From Hoeflea sp. 108 (GTDB taxonomy: Bacteria; Pseudomonadota; Alphaproteobacteria; Rhizobiales; Rhizobiaceae), in NCBI RefSeq assembly GCF_000372965.1, contig NZ_KB890024.1, forward strand, positions 1 through 64,000: a DNA stretch of 64,000 nucleotides, in the 5' to 3' direction. The stretch's first letter is position 1. Every line of letters starts with the position of its first letter. Of this stretch, positions 27,301 through 34,820 are shown in pieces. The position numbers were made by a program, and so were the translations under genes. The notes beneath the pieces are model-generated. The model was not told where the DNA came from and did not search any database. It saw only the letters and a list, made by a program, of their open reading frames with translations.

Positions 27301-27438
27301 CTTGATGGTGAAGCTCGGGTCTTCCTCGCGGCCGAGATGCAGGTAGGAGAAGATGCCGGCGATCGTGAAGATCAGCATGAAATACCAGACCAGCGAACGA
27401 TGGCTGAGCGCCCAGTCGGAGAGATTGAAACCCTTCAC
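24352..27438 (-). CDS. RND-family efflux pump inner-membrane permease
   Basis: A 1,028-residue RND transporter expelling drugs, solvents or other amphiphiles by proton antiport across the envelope. It has an N-terminal membrane helix, a large periplasmic loop, a helical block with GALIIALGLLVDDAMIAVEMMVARLE (the paired Asp of the proton relay), a second periplasmic loop, and a second helical block ending LLFLPALYVAWFRI. Full family length, no frame breaks. Third gene of an operon with two membrane-fusion proteins, the nearest stop being one base upstream. No outer-membrane channel gene or local TetR regulator is present. Substrate unknown. Confidence 0.95.
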   Translation of the reverse strand: MKGFNLSDWALSHRSLVWYFMLIFTIAGIFSYLHLGREEDPSFTIKTMVIQANWPGASVEETTRQVTDRIEKKLEELESLDFSRSMTTAGQTIIFVNLKPTTKARDVTPTWVEVRNMINDLRPNFPQGVQGPFYNDRFGDVFGNIYAFTADGLSMRQLRDYVETVRSRILTIPNAGKVELVGAQDEVIYLEFSTRQIAALGLNQQAILASLQAQNAVSPSGVIQAGPERIAVRVGGQFTSEESLRAINLRVNDRFFRLSDVATISRGYVDPPTSLFRVNGEPAIGLAIGMKPNANLLDFGAELKKLMDQVTGELPVGVGVHLVADQPVIVEEAVSGFTRALFEAVAIVLAVSFISLGMRAGFVVALSIPLVLAITFLVMAYMGISLQRISLGALIIALGLLVDDAMIAVEMMVARLEVGDSLRKAATYVYTSTAFPMLTGTLVTVAGFVPIGLNSSQAGEYTYTLFVVIAVSLLLSWIVAVLFAPLLGVTLLPATMKKHDERPSRFAAGFSRLLHLAVRRHWVTIIATVVVFVLSVVGLTFVQQQFFPPSDRPELIVDWNLPQNSSIAETRLQIERFEQIALKGNPDIDHWSSYIGQGAVRFVLAYDVQPANPYFGQVVIVTKDLEARHRVQPAIEKILREQFVGTDAFVKTLELGPPVGRPVQYRISGPDIQTVRTLSQQLAGVVSANPKLQAPSFDWNEPSRVLKVDVLQDKARQLGISSQDISSALNSVVGGVAITQVRDATYLINVVVRAGDSERGSIETLRNLQIPTGNGESIPLATVADFRYELEQPTIWRRSRLPTITVKAGMVGNALPDTVVAELKPSIDAFAAKLPAGYSVVTGGSVEESAKSQGPIIAVVPLMLFIMATVLMIQLQSFQRLFLVVAVAPLGLIGVVAALVPTGQPLGFVALLGVLALIGILIRNSVILIVQIEELIASGTDRWHAVIEASQHRMRPIALTAAAASLALIPIAREVFWAPMAYAMMGGILAGTAITLLFLPALYVAWFRIREPSNGDTATVDAMEPPAA

Positions 27439-27439
27439 G

Positions 27440-28507
27440 CTATGCCCCCTCGTCGATCCTGACTTTCTGGCCTTCCTGGAGACTGTGCACGCCCGCCGTC
27501 ACCACGCGCGTGCCGGCCTCGATGCCGCCGGCGGTGAAGCTGGCGCCACCCTTTGCCGTGACGTCGATGCCGTGCAGGCTGACCGTCGAGGCAGTCTGGT
27601 CGACCACCCAGACGAAGCTCTTGCCGTCGCGTTCGAGCAGCGCCGACAACGGCAGGTCGATCGCTTCGCCCGCATTCGACACCGGCACCGCGGTCACCGT
27701 CGAACCGAGCCGGAAGGCCAGCGGCGGATCGCTCAGCGCCAGCCGCACCCGCCGCGTTCGCGTCGAGGCATCAGCCTGCGGCGCGATCTCGCGGATATGG
27801 CCGGAGGCGCGCTGGGCGGGAACCGATTGCAGCGAGACGTCGAAAATGTCGCCGACCCTGAACGCGGTGGCCATCTGGTCGGGAATGTCGACGACCGCTT
27901 CGCGTGCGTCCGAACGTGCCACTGTCACCACCATTTGGCCGGGCGACACCGTCTGGCCGACCTCGGCGCCAACCGATGTGACGATGCCGTCGAAGTCGGA
28001 GAACAGCCGGGCATAACCAAGCTGTTCTTCGGCCTTGGCGAGCGCAGCGCGTGTCCGCTCGACATTGGCGGCGGCCGAATCGAGCGCCTGCTTGGCCGAA
28101 TCGTAGACCGCCTGTGAGGTGTTGGCGGCGCCCAACAGCGCACGCTGCCGTTCCTCGCTTGCCGCCGCATTGGCAAATTGCGCCTCAGCGGTCGACAGGT
28201 CGGCGCGCGCCGATTGTGCCGCCAGTTCCAAGGCCAGCGGATCGATGGCCGCGAGCGTCGTGCCTTTGGTCACCTGGTCGCCGACCCCGACGTCGCGCGC
28301 CACCAGCCGCCCGAGCAGGCGGAAGGAAAGGGCAGCCGAGAATTCGGGCTGGATGGTTCCGGCAAAGCCCTGCGCGCTCTGCGCGCGTGCCTCGACGACG
28401 ACGGACAGCACCGGGCGGATGACCTCCGGCGGCGCCGGCTTCTCTTCGCTACAGGCGGCAAGGGCCAGAAGCACTGCCAGGGCGAGGGTGCTTGCCTGGG
28501 TTTTCAT
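27440..28507 (-). CDS. RND periplasmic adaptor (membrane-fusion) lipoprotein, second of two
   Basis: A 355-residue HlyD/AcrA-type adaptor bridging the RND pump to an outer-membrane channel. The lipoprotein signal ends LLALAAC at about residue 20. Next comes a lipoyl half-motif, an alpha-helical hairpin rich in Ala/Glu/Gln (residues 90-160), and beta-barrel domains. The ATG at MKTQAS overlaps the stop of the preceding adaptor gene by four bases (ATGA), so the longer upstream frame is rejected. It ends one base before the pump gene. Confidence 0.93.
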   Translation of the reverse strand: MKTQASTLALAVLLALAACSEEKPAPPEVIRPVLSVVVEARAQSAQGFAGTIQPEFSAALSFRLLGRLVARDVGVGDQVTKGTTLAAIDPLALELAAQSARADLSTAEAQFANAAASEERQRALLGAANTSQAVYDSAKQALDSAAANVERTRAALAKAEEQLGYARLFSDFDGIVTSVGAEVGQTVSPGQMVVTVARSDAREAVVDIPDQMATAFRVGDIFDVSLQSVPAQRASGHIREIAPQADASTRTRRVRLALSDPPLAFRLGSTVTAVPVSNAGEAIDLPLSALLERDGKSFVWVVDQTASTVSLHGIDVTAKGGASFTAGGIEAGTRVVTAGVHSLQEGQKVRIDEGA

Positions 28508-29685
28508 GGCGCCACCTCCACCACCTGGCCGGTATTGAGCAGCTGACCGCCCTGCGCCACCACGGTCTGTCCGGGATCCAGCCCCTTCGCCACCACCACG
28601 ACCCCGGTGGCGAAGGACAATATGTCGATAGGTGCCATCGCCACCGCCTTGGTGGTTGGGTCGACGATCCACACCGCCGGCTTGCCCGCATCCGACATCA
28701 GCGATTGCCACGGCAACACCACTGCCTGCTGCGCCTGCGACGTGATGGTGCCGGTGACGGCAGCACCAAGCGGCATTTCGATCGGGGTGTTCGGCACCGT
28801 CACCTTGACCCGGATCGACCCCGATGCCGGGTCGACGGCCGGCGATACCTCGCGCACCTTGCCCATGGCCTTGATGCGCGGATCCGAAATAAGCGAGATC
28901 GTCACGTCGGGCGCCACCGGCGTGCGCGCCACCAGCGCCTCGTCGACATTGAACACCGCGTCGCGGTCGCCCTCCTCGGCCACGGTGAAGACGGTCTGAG
29001 CCGCTTGCACCACCTGGCCGACTTCGACGGTGCGCGCCGTCACCACACCGGCCGCGGTCGCCTTGAGTTCGGTATAGCCGAGCCGGTCGTTGGCGTTGCC
29101 GAGTTGGCTCTGGGCCGCCTCGACGCCGCTTTGGGCGACCTTCAGCTGCTGGTTGGCGAGGTCATAGTCGCGCCGCGTGGTGAAGCCCTGGCCGAGCAAG
29201 GTCTTCTGCCGGTCGAAGGCGGCCGAAGCCTGGCGAAGCTGCGCCTGGGCGGCATCGAGGCTTGCCTGGGCGGCGCGTACGTCCGAGTGCTGTTCCAGCG
29301 GGTCGAGCCGTGCCAGCACCTGGCCCTTCTGGACATGCTGGCCGACATCGACCGTGCGTTCGGCGACGCGGCCGCCGACCTGGAACGACAGGTTGCTCAG
29401 CGTGCGCGCCGCGATCACCCCGGTCAGCGTCGTCTTCGGCGCGAAGTCGGAAACCTTGACTTCGACGGCACGCACCAGGATTGGCGGATTTTCCGCGACC
29501 TCCTGTTTCTGGCAGGCCGCCAGCGGCAGCGCCAGGCACAATGCAAACAGGCTCAGCGGCGTTTTGCGAAAGGCCCGGGCCGTTCCAGGAAAAGTGCGAA
29601 GCGGCTTTTCATCGGCAATTGCGTCAGGACAAAAGGCTGGCAATTCGTTGCGCGTGCCTGGTGAGATCGGGTTCGTGGCGAGCAT
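28504..29685 (-). CDS. RND periplasmic adaptor (membrane-fusion) lipoprotein, first of two
   Basis: About 393 residues, HlyD/AcrA type, first gene of the efflux operon. Lipobox LAAC follows the hydrophobic core of a signal segment at roughly residues 44-62. The 40 or so residues before it are unusual for a signal peptide and are partly encoded by a dispersed repeat (29582-29634). The ATG at 29685 has GGGGA five bases upstream; one two codons earlier is too close to it. If the true start is nearer the signal, it must be a non-ATG codon. The remaining sequence (RVAERTVDVGQHVQKGQVLARLDP, then a coiled hairpin) is ordinary for the family. Confidence 0.88.
   Translation of the reverse strand: MLATNPISPGTRNELPAFCPDAIADEKPLRTFPGTARAFRKTPLSLFALCLALPLAACQKQEVAENPPILVRAVEVKVSDFAPKTTLTGVIAARTLSNLSFQVGGRVAERTVDVGQHVQKGQVLARLDPLEQHSDVRAAQASLDAAQAQLRQASAAFDRQKTLLGQGFTTRRDYDLANQQLKVAQSGVEAAQSQLGNANDRLGYTELKATAAGVVTARTVEVGQVVQAAQTVFTVAEEGDRDAVFNVDEALVARTPVAPDVTISLISDPRIKAMGKVREVSPAVDPASGSIRVKVTVPNTPIEMPLGAAVTGTITSQAQQAVVLPWQSLMSDAGKPAVWIVDPTTKAVAMAPIDILSFATGVVVVAKGLDPGQTVVAQGGQLLNTGQVVEVAP
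29582..29634. repeat. Dispersed rhizobial-type repeat, copy 2 (inside a coding region)
   Basis: Begins GTTCCAGGAAAAGTGCG and continues AGCGGCTTTTC and CAATTGCG, clearly related to the intergenic element at 12311-12358. It lies within the start region of the first adaptor gene and is read there as part of the protein. Confidence 0.65.
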
Positions 29686-29924
29686 ATCCATCCCCAAAAT
29701 CGCTTCGCCACACGCTACGACGCCTGTTGCCATACGGCAACTGTTGGACGCGCGATGCCTTCGATCACAGTTTGGAGAGTGTAACGCGGGCGTGATCCCC
29801 AGCGCCCGAAACGAGGGAACCCGGGCAAATCGGCTGCGTTGAATGATGCTTCAAGAGCATCTGACCCGAAGGGAGTTGGTTTGGGCAGATCGGATGCTCG
29901 AATGAAAAGACCAAGGAGACCATC

Positions 29925-30173
29925 ATGGACCGCATGCTTTTCGAGAACCCAGTCAACATCCGAATTGGCGCTGCAAGCACCCAGCGCGAGGTTGCCACCG
30001 TCAAGGGCGCCTATGAGGCGCTGATCGATTGGCCGCACGCCAAGCGCAGCGGGCCGCTCTACCGCGAGGCGGTCGAGGTCGTGTCGGCAGCGCTCGCCGG
30101 CAACCGCACCCGTGAGGCCGCGCGCCGCGCGCTGGTCGCCGCCGCCGAAGAAATCGGCGTGCTGGTAGCCTGA
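29925..30173 (+). CDS. DUF982 family small protein
   Basis: An 82-residue protein with the DUF982 pattern seen mainly in rhizobia: an N-terminal beta part (VNIRIGAASTQREVATVKGAYEAL), a central LIDWP and a C-terminal helical part (AVEVVSAALAGNRTREAARRALVAAAEE). The ATG follows a good AAGGAG. Function of the family is unknown; no cysteines, signal or membrane segment. It stands alone between the efflux operon and the tau operon. Confidence 0.85.
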   Translation: MDRMLFENPVNIRIGAASTQREVATVKGAYEALIDWPHAKRSGPLYREAVEVVSAALAGNRTREAARRALVAAAEEIGVLVA

Positions 30174-30282
30174 CGGCAGGCCGTCTAGATGGCGCCGAAC
30201 AGGCAGGCAGGGCTGCGGCAACCCCTTGATGCCGCAAAGACGGGCAGGATATTTCCGTCGGGGCATGGTTGCGCGAAATAAA

Positions 30283-30309
30283 TTAACTCTACAGAGTTTG
30301 TAGAATTAA
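30283..30309 (+). promoter_or_regulatory. Imperfect palindrome upstream of tauA, candidate operator
   Basis: Arms TTAACTCTACA (30283-30293) and TGTAGAATTAA (30299-30309) match at 10 of 11 positions around GAGTT. It is an AT-rich island in GC-rich DNA, 44 bases before the tauA start. Likely binding site of a dimeric regulator of the importer; which regulator is unknown and none lies next to it. Confidence 0.6.
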
Positions 30310-30353
30310 ACATCCTGAATGGGCATCGTCATTCAACCCCGAAGGGGAAGCCC

Positions 30354-31367
30354 ATGTCAGATTTCACGCGCCGTGCCCTGCTCGCCACCGTTGCCGCCCT
30401 GTCGCTTGCGCCGTCGGTAGGCTCGCTTCATGCCGAGGACCTCAAGATCACCATAGGCTACCAGACGGTGGTCGAGCCCTCGAAAGTGCCCCAGGCCGAC
30501 GGCGCCTACGAGGCCGCCACCAAGGCCAAGATCGACTGGCGCAAGTTCGATTCCGGCGCCGACGTCATCGCCGCAATCGCGTCCGGCGCGGTCGACATCG
30601 GCTATGTCGGCTCGAGCCCGCTGGCAGCCGCCGCCAGCCGTCAGCTGCCCATCGAGACCATCTATGTCGTTGGCCTGATCGGCGAGTCCGAAGCGCTTGT
30701 CGCCCGCAACGGCGCCGGCATCGAAAAGGCCGCCGATCTCGCCGGCAAGAAGGTCGCCGTGCCCTTCGTGTCAACCACCCATTACAGCCTGCTCGCTGCC
30801 CTCAAGCACGAGGGCGTCGATCCCAAGTCGGTCGAGATTCTCAATCTGCGCCCGCCTGAGATCGCGGCTGCCTGGCAGCGCGGCGACATCGACGCGGCCT
30901 ATGTCTGGGATCCGGCGCTCGGCCAGATCAAGACCTCGGGCAAGGTCGTGCTCGACTCGGCCAAGGTTGCCGAATGGGGGGCGCCGACCTTCGACGCCTG
31001 GATCGTCCGCACCGACTTCGCCGAGAAGAACCCGGCCGCCGTGCGCGACTTCGTCAAGGTGACGGGTACTGCCTATGCCGAGTTCCTTGCCAAGCCTGAA
31101 GCCTGGGACAAGGGCTCGCCGCAGGCCGAGAAGATCGCCCGCCTCACCGGCGCCAAGGTCGAGGAAGTGCCGGCCCTGCTCAAGGGCTACGTCTTCCCGA
31201 CGCTGCAAGAGCAGGCATCAGCCAGGTTCCTCGGCGGCGACACCGTCAAGGCGGTCTCGGCGACGTCGGCCTTCCTCAAGGAGCAGGGCAAGATCGATGC
31301 TGTTCAGCCCGATTACTCGAAGTATGTGACGTCGAAATACGTCACCGAGGCGCTCGCCTCCAACTGA
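30354..31367 (+). CDS. tauA: Taurine/sulfonate ABC transporter substrate-binding protein
   Basis: A 337-residue periplasmic receptor with a signal peptide (residues 1-27, ending SLHA) and TauA-type motifs: ITIGYQTVVEPSKVPQADGAYE, SGAVDIGYVGSSPLAAAASRQ and AAWQRGDIDAAYVWDP. It binds taurine or related alkanesulfonates as a sulfur (and possibly carbon) source and delivers them to TauBC. First gene of tauABC; a tight hairpin in the 89-base gap to tauB may raise its relative mRNA level. No TauD dioxygenase is in view, so how the sulfonate is used is not shown here. Confidence 0.92.
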   Translation: MSDFTRRALLATVAALSLAPSVGSLHAEDLKITIGYQTVVEPSKVPQADGAYEAATKAKIDWRKFDSGADVIAAIASGAVDIGYVGSSPLAAAASRQLPIETIYVVGLIGESEALVARNGAGIEKAADLAGKKVAVPFVSTTHYSLLAALKHEGVDPKSVEILNLRPPEIAAAWQRGDIDAAYVWDPALGQIKTSGKVVLDSAKVAEWGAPTFDAWIVRTDFAEKNPAAVRDFVKVTGTAYAEFLAKPEAWDKGSPQAEKIARLTGAKVEEVPALLKGYVFPTLQEQASARFLGGDTVKAVSATSAFLKEQGKIDAVQPDYSKYVTSKYVTEALASN

Positions 31368-31404
31368 GGCGCATCCGGCCCGCGTCCTCCCACGCGGGTC
31401 TGAG

Positions 31405-31432
31405 GCCCCGGCCGGTTCCTACCGGCTGGGGC
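31405..31432 (+). other. Intercistronic hairpin between tauA and tauB
   Basis: Arms GCCCCGGCCGGT and ACCGGCTGGGGC (one mismatch in 12) around TCCT, with a smaller 7-base hairpin at 31379-31398 just before it. There is no T-run. Such structures after receptor genes commonly protect the upstream mRNA or lower downstream expression, matching the need for excess binding protein. Confidence 0.55.
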
Positions 31433-31456
31433 ATTCCCGTTTCAGGAGACCCACTG

Positions 31457-32230
31457 ATGTCGACGCTATCGCTCAGCAACATCGCGGTGCGCTACAAGGG
31501 GCAGCTGCGACCCGCCGTCGAGGGCGCATCGCTTTCGGTCGGCCACGGCGAATTCGTCGTGCTCACCGGCCGCTCCGGTTGCGGCAAGTCGACCTTGCTC
31601 AACGTCGCGGCGGGCCTCGTGCTGCCCGAGCGCGGCGAGGCCTCGGTCGACGGCCGAGCGATCGAGGGACCGGGTGCCGACCGCGCCGTCGTCTTCCAGA
31701 GCGACGCGCTGTTTCCCTGGTTCTCCGCCCGCGACAACGTTGCCTTCGCGCTCAGGCTGCGCGGCATCGGCGAAAGGCAGCGTCAGCAAACAGCCGACGA
31801 TCTGCTCCGGCGCGTCCGGCTCGAGGGCCTCGGCGACAAGCCTGTCTGGGAAATGTCGGGTGGTATGCGCCAGCGCGTCGGCCTCGCCCGTGCTCTCGCC
31901 GCCGCGCCGGCTTTCCTTTTGATGGACGAACCGCTCGGCGCGCTCGATGCCCTGACGCGCGAGCGCATGCAGACGCTGCTGCTCGATATCTGGGCACCGG
32001 GCAATCTCGGCGTGCTGATGGTCACCCACGGCATCGAGGAAGCGCTCCTGCTTGGCACGCGCGTCGTCGTCATGGCGCCCGACCCCGGCCGTATCGCCCA
32101 TACATTCGAAGCCGGCTTCAGCCGGCGCTATGCCCGGGGCGAGCCCGTCCGCTCGATCAAGACCGACCCGGCCTTTGCCGCAGCACGCGCAGAGCTCGCC
32201 GACGCCATCTTCGAGGGAGAGCCGGCATGA
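31457..32230 (+). CDS. tauB: Taurine ABC transporter ATP-binding protein
   Basis: A 257-residue ABC ATPase: Walker A GRSGCGKST, signature MSGGMRQRVGLARAL, Walker B FLLMDEPLGALD, switch His in VTHGIEEAL. Closest type is the nitrate/sulfonate/taurine group (TauB/SsuB). It energises import of the TauA ligand from the cytoplasmic side. Its TGA overlaps the tauC ATG. Confidence 0.93.
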   Translation: MSTLSLSNIAVRYKGQLRPAVEGASLSVGHGEFVVLTGRSGCGKSTLLNVAAGLVLPERGEASVDGRAIEGPGADRAVVFQSDALFPWFSARDNVAFALRLRGIGERQRQQTADDLLRRVRLEGLGDKPVWEMSGGMRQRVGLARALAAAPAFLLMDEPLGALDALTRERMQTLLLDIWAPGNLGVLMVTHGIEEALLLGTRVVVMAPDPGRIAHTFEAGFSRRYARGEPVRSIKTDPAFAAARAELADAIFEGEPA

Positions 32231-33084
32231 CCCTGCTGCAGGCCGAACGCGGCCGGCGCGAGCTGGCCGAACCTGAGATGTCCACGGTGCGCTCGCCGCA
32301 CAGCCAAACGTCCCGCCGCGAGCTGTCGTCGCGCACCATCAGCGCGATTACCATTCTGGTTGCCCTGCTGGCATGGACGCTCATCACCAGGCTTGGCCTG
32401 GTCGCGCCGCTGTTCCTGCCGCCGCCTCAGGATGTGCTGGCAAAGTTCTGGACGGTGGCCTCCAGGGGCTTCGTCGACGCGACGCTTGTCCAGCATCTTC
32501 TGGCCTCGCTGGGCCGCGTCTTCGCCGCCCTCGTGGCTGCCACCGTCTTCGGCATCCCTGTCGGCCTCGCCATCGGCACAAGCCGCATCGGCCGGGGCAT
32601 CTTCGATCCCGTGCTCGAATTCCTCCGGCCGATCCCGCCGCTGGCTTATCTGCCCCTGATCATCATCTGGTTCGGCATCGGCGAATCCGCCAAGGTGCTG
32701 GTCATCGCGATCGCCATGGTGGCGCCGATTGCGCTGTCGACGGCGTCTGGCGTCCGCAACGTCCAGCAGGATCGCCTGAATGCCGCCCGTTCGCTCGGGG
32801 CGACACGAAGGCAGGTCATCCGCTTCGTCGTCCTGCCCAGCGCCCTGCCGTCGATCCTCACCGGCCTGCGCATCGCGCTCGGCGCCGGCTGGACCACGCT
32901 GGTCGCCGCCGAACTGGTCGCAGCGACACGCGGCCTCGGTTTCATGATCCAGTCGGCGGCGCAGTTCCTCGTCACCGACGTCGTCGTCATGGGCATCCTG
33001 GTCATCGCGGCGGTGGCCTTCGTCCTCGAATTCGGCCTGCGCTGGTTGGAGCGCAGGCTCGTCCCCTGGGCCGGCCGCGACTAG
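32227..33084 (+). CDS. tauC: Taurine ABC transporter permease
   Basis: A 285-residue membrane permease of the BPD_transp_1 fold with about six helices and the coupling-loop pattern SLGATRRQVIRFVVLPSALP that docks the ATPase. The ATG at MTLLQA overlaps the tauB stop by four bases. Frame continuing further upstream overlaps tauB out of phase and is rejected. Converges on the next operon with a 17-base gap and no clear terminator. Confidence 0.93.
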   Translation: MTLLQAERGRRELAEPEMSTVRSPHSQTSRRELSSRTISAITILVALLAWTLITRLGLVAPLFLPPPQDVLAKFWTVASRGFVDATLVQHLLASLGRVFAALVAATVFGIPVGLAIGTSRIGRGIFDPVLEFLRPIPPLAYLPLIIIWFGIGESAKVLVIAIAMVAPIALSTASGVRNVQQDRLNAARSLGATRRQVIRFVVLPSALPSILTGLRIALGAGWTTLVAAELVAATRGLGFMIQSAAQFLVTDVVVMGILVIAAVAFVLEFGLRWLERRLVPWAGRD

Positions 33085-33101
33085 GCGTCAGGCTAGGCTG
33101 C

Positions 33102-34004
33102 CTAGGCCCGCATGGTTTCGCGCAAGGGGCTGCGGCCGCGCAGCATCGGCAGGCCCAGCGTTACCAATACGAAGGCGGCCGTCACCACCTTCAGGTCGCT
33201 CGGCTGCAGGCCGAGTGACAGCGCCAGCGACACAAGCTGATAGTAGACCGCGGCACCCACCAAAGGCGCCAGCAATTGCCGGGTCACGGTCTGCCGTCCG
33301 GTGATCGTTTCGCCGATGACCAGCGAGGCGAGGCCGTTGATGAGGATGCCGGTGCCCATGCCGACATCGGCATAGCCCTGCAGCTGCACGATCAGCGCGC
33401 CGCCAAGGGCGGTGAGGCCAGAGGCGATGCCCAGTCCGACGATCGTGCACGTCCAGATGCTGATGCCGAGCGACGGCGCCAGATCAGGATTGATGCCGAT
33501 GACGCGCATCGCCGCCCCGGACTGCGTGGAAAGATACCAGCGCAGCGCGACAAGGGTTGCCACGATCAGCACCGCGAAGGTTATGACCTGCAGCCGCATG
33601 TCGGTCAGGATGGCGGGGTTGATCTGCATGAAGATGTTGTCGGCGCCGAACAAAGCGACGTTCGAGCGGCCGAGGATGCGCATGTTGACACTGTAGAGCG
33701 CGGTGAAGACCAGGATGCCTGCAAGCAACGAGTTGATGCGGAAACGCAGGTGGACAAGCGCGGTCGCAGCACCTGCGCCGACGCCGGCGATCATGGCTAT
33801 CAGCGTGGCAAGCAATGGCGGGTAGCCGGCCATCAGCAGCGCCGCGCAGACACAGCCACCGAGCGGGAACGCGCCTTCGCTGGTCAGGTCCGGAAAGCTC
33901 AGCAGCCGGAACGGGATCATGATGCCGAGCACCAGGAACGAGTAGATGAGGCTCTGCGACAGCGTCACCGGCACGAGATTGAGATAGGCGTGGATCACGT
34001 CCAT
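33102..34004 (-). CDS. ABC transporter permease, branched-chain/ABC_sub_bind-associated type
   Basis: A 300-residue permease of the LivH-like fold with eight to nine helices. It includes FPDLTSEGAFPLGG, RINSLLAGILVFTALYSVN and MGTGILINGLASLVIGE, as in permeases paired with ABC_sub_bind (TrpX-like) receptors. Last gene of a four-gene operon; three bases separate it from the ATPase stop. Substrate unresolved: relatives import aromatic amino acids or other small organic ligands. Confidence 0.88.
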   Translation of the reverse strand: MDVIHAYLNLVPVTLSQSLIYSFLVLGIMIPFRLLSFPDLTSEGAFPLGGCVCAALLMAGYPPLLATLIAMIAGVGAGAATALVHLRFRINSLLAGILVFTALYSVNMRILGRSNVALFGADNIFMQINPAILTDMRLQVITFAVLIVATLVALRWYLSTQSGAAMRVIGINPDLAPSLGISIWTCTIVGLGIASGLTALGGALIVQLQGYADVGMGTGILINGLASLVIGETITGRQTVTRQLLAPLVGAAVYYQLVSLALSLGLQPSDLKVVTAAFVLVTLGLPMLRGRSPLRETMRA

Positions 34005-34007
34005 TGG

Positions 34008-34820
34008 TCAGGTTCCGAGCAGCATGCGGTCGTTGTCTATTCTGAATTTCTCGACGAGATCGGCTGGCGTCAGCGCTGCCTTTTCGGTGCCGCCGATGTC
34101 GTCGCGGACACGGCCTGCGTCCATCATCACCAGCCGGTTGCCTGTCTCGATCGCCTGGCGCATGTTGTGGGTTACCATCAAGGTGGTGAGCGACTGTTCG
34201 GCGACGATCCGAAGGGTCATGTCCATGACCAGATCGGCGGTGCGGGGGTCGAGTGCCGCTGTGTGCTCGTCGAGCAAAAGCAGCGACGGGCGTGACAGCG
34301 ACGCCATGATCAGGGACAGGGCCTGGCGCTGGCCGCCGGAAAGCTGCGCCACTGGGGTTGACAGGCGGCCCTCCATGCCGAGCGACAGGCCGGCAAGCAG
34401 AGCCCGGTAACGGTCGCGGCTGGCGCCGTCGAGATGGCTCGCAAACCCCCTGCGTTGCCCGCGCTGTTCGGCCAGGGCCAGGTTTTCCTCGATCGTCATC
34501 GCCGCGGCAGTGCCGATCATCGGGTCTTGGAACACGCGCGAGATCATGCCCGCCCGTCTGTGTGCGGCAAGGCGGGTGATATCTCGGCCGTCGAGGGTGA
34601 TCGAGCCGCCGTCCGGCTCGATTGCGCCCGCGATGGTGTTGAGCAGCGTCGACTTGCCGGCGCCGTTCGAGCCGATGATCACGACGAAGTCGCCGCGATT
34701 GAGCGCAAGGTCCACCCCGTCGAGGGCGGGTCGCGCTCCGGCGAGACCCGCGTTGAAGGTTTTGCGCAGACCCGCGCAGACAAGCAGGGGCATGCCCACC
34801 GCCGCTACTTGAGGAGCCAT
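34008..34820 (-). CDS. ABC transporter ATP-binding protein
   Basis: A 270-residue ABC ATPase with Walker A GSNGAGKST, signature LSGGQRQALSLIMA, Walker B LLLLDEHTAALDP (His replacing the usual Pro after the catalytic Glu, as in the LptB/TrpZ-like group), and switch His VTHNMRQAI. The ATG at 34820 is preceded by AAGGAT. It overlaps the receptor gene's end by 16 bases, so translation is coupled. Confidence 0.88.
   Translation of the reverse strand: MAPQVAAVGMPLLVCAGLRKTFNAGLAGARPALDGVDLALNRGDFVVIIGSNGAGKSTLLNTIAGAIEPDGGSITLDGRDITRLAAHRRAGMISRVFQDPMIGTAAAMTIEENLALAEQRGQRRGFASHLDGASRDRYRALLAGLSLGMEGRLSTPVAQLSGGQRQALSLIMASLSRPSLLLLDEHTAALDPRTADLVMDMTLRIVAEQSLTTLMVTHNMRQAIETGNRLVMMDAGRVRDDIGGTEKAALTPADLVEKFRIDNDRMLLGT

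Noticed and set aside
33085..33101. CTAGGC/GCCTAG repeat as a terminator after tauC
   Set aside because: The perfect arms leave a one-base loop, which cannot form a hairpin, and there is no T-run.
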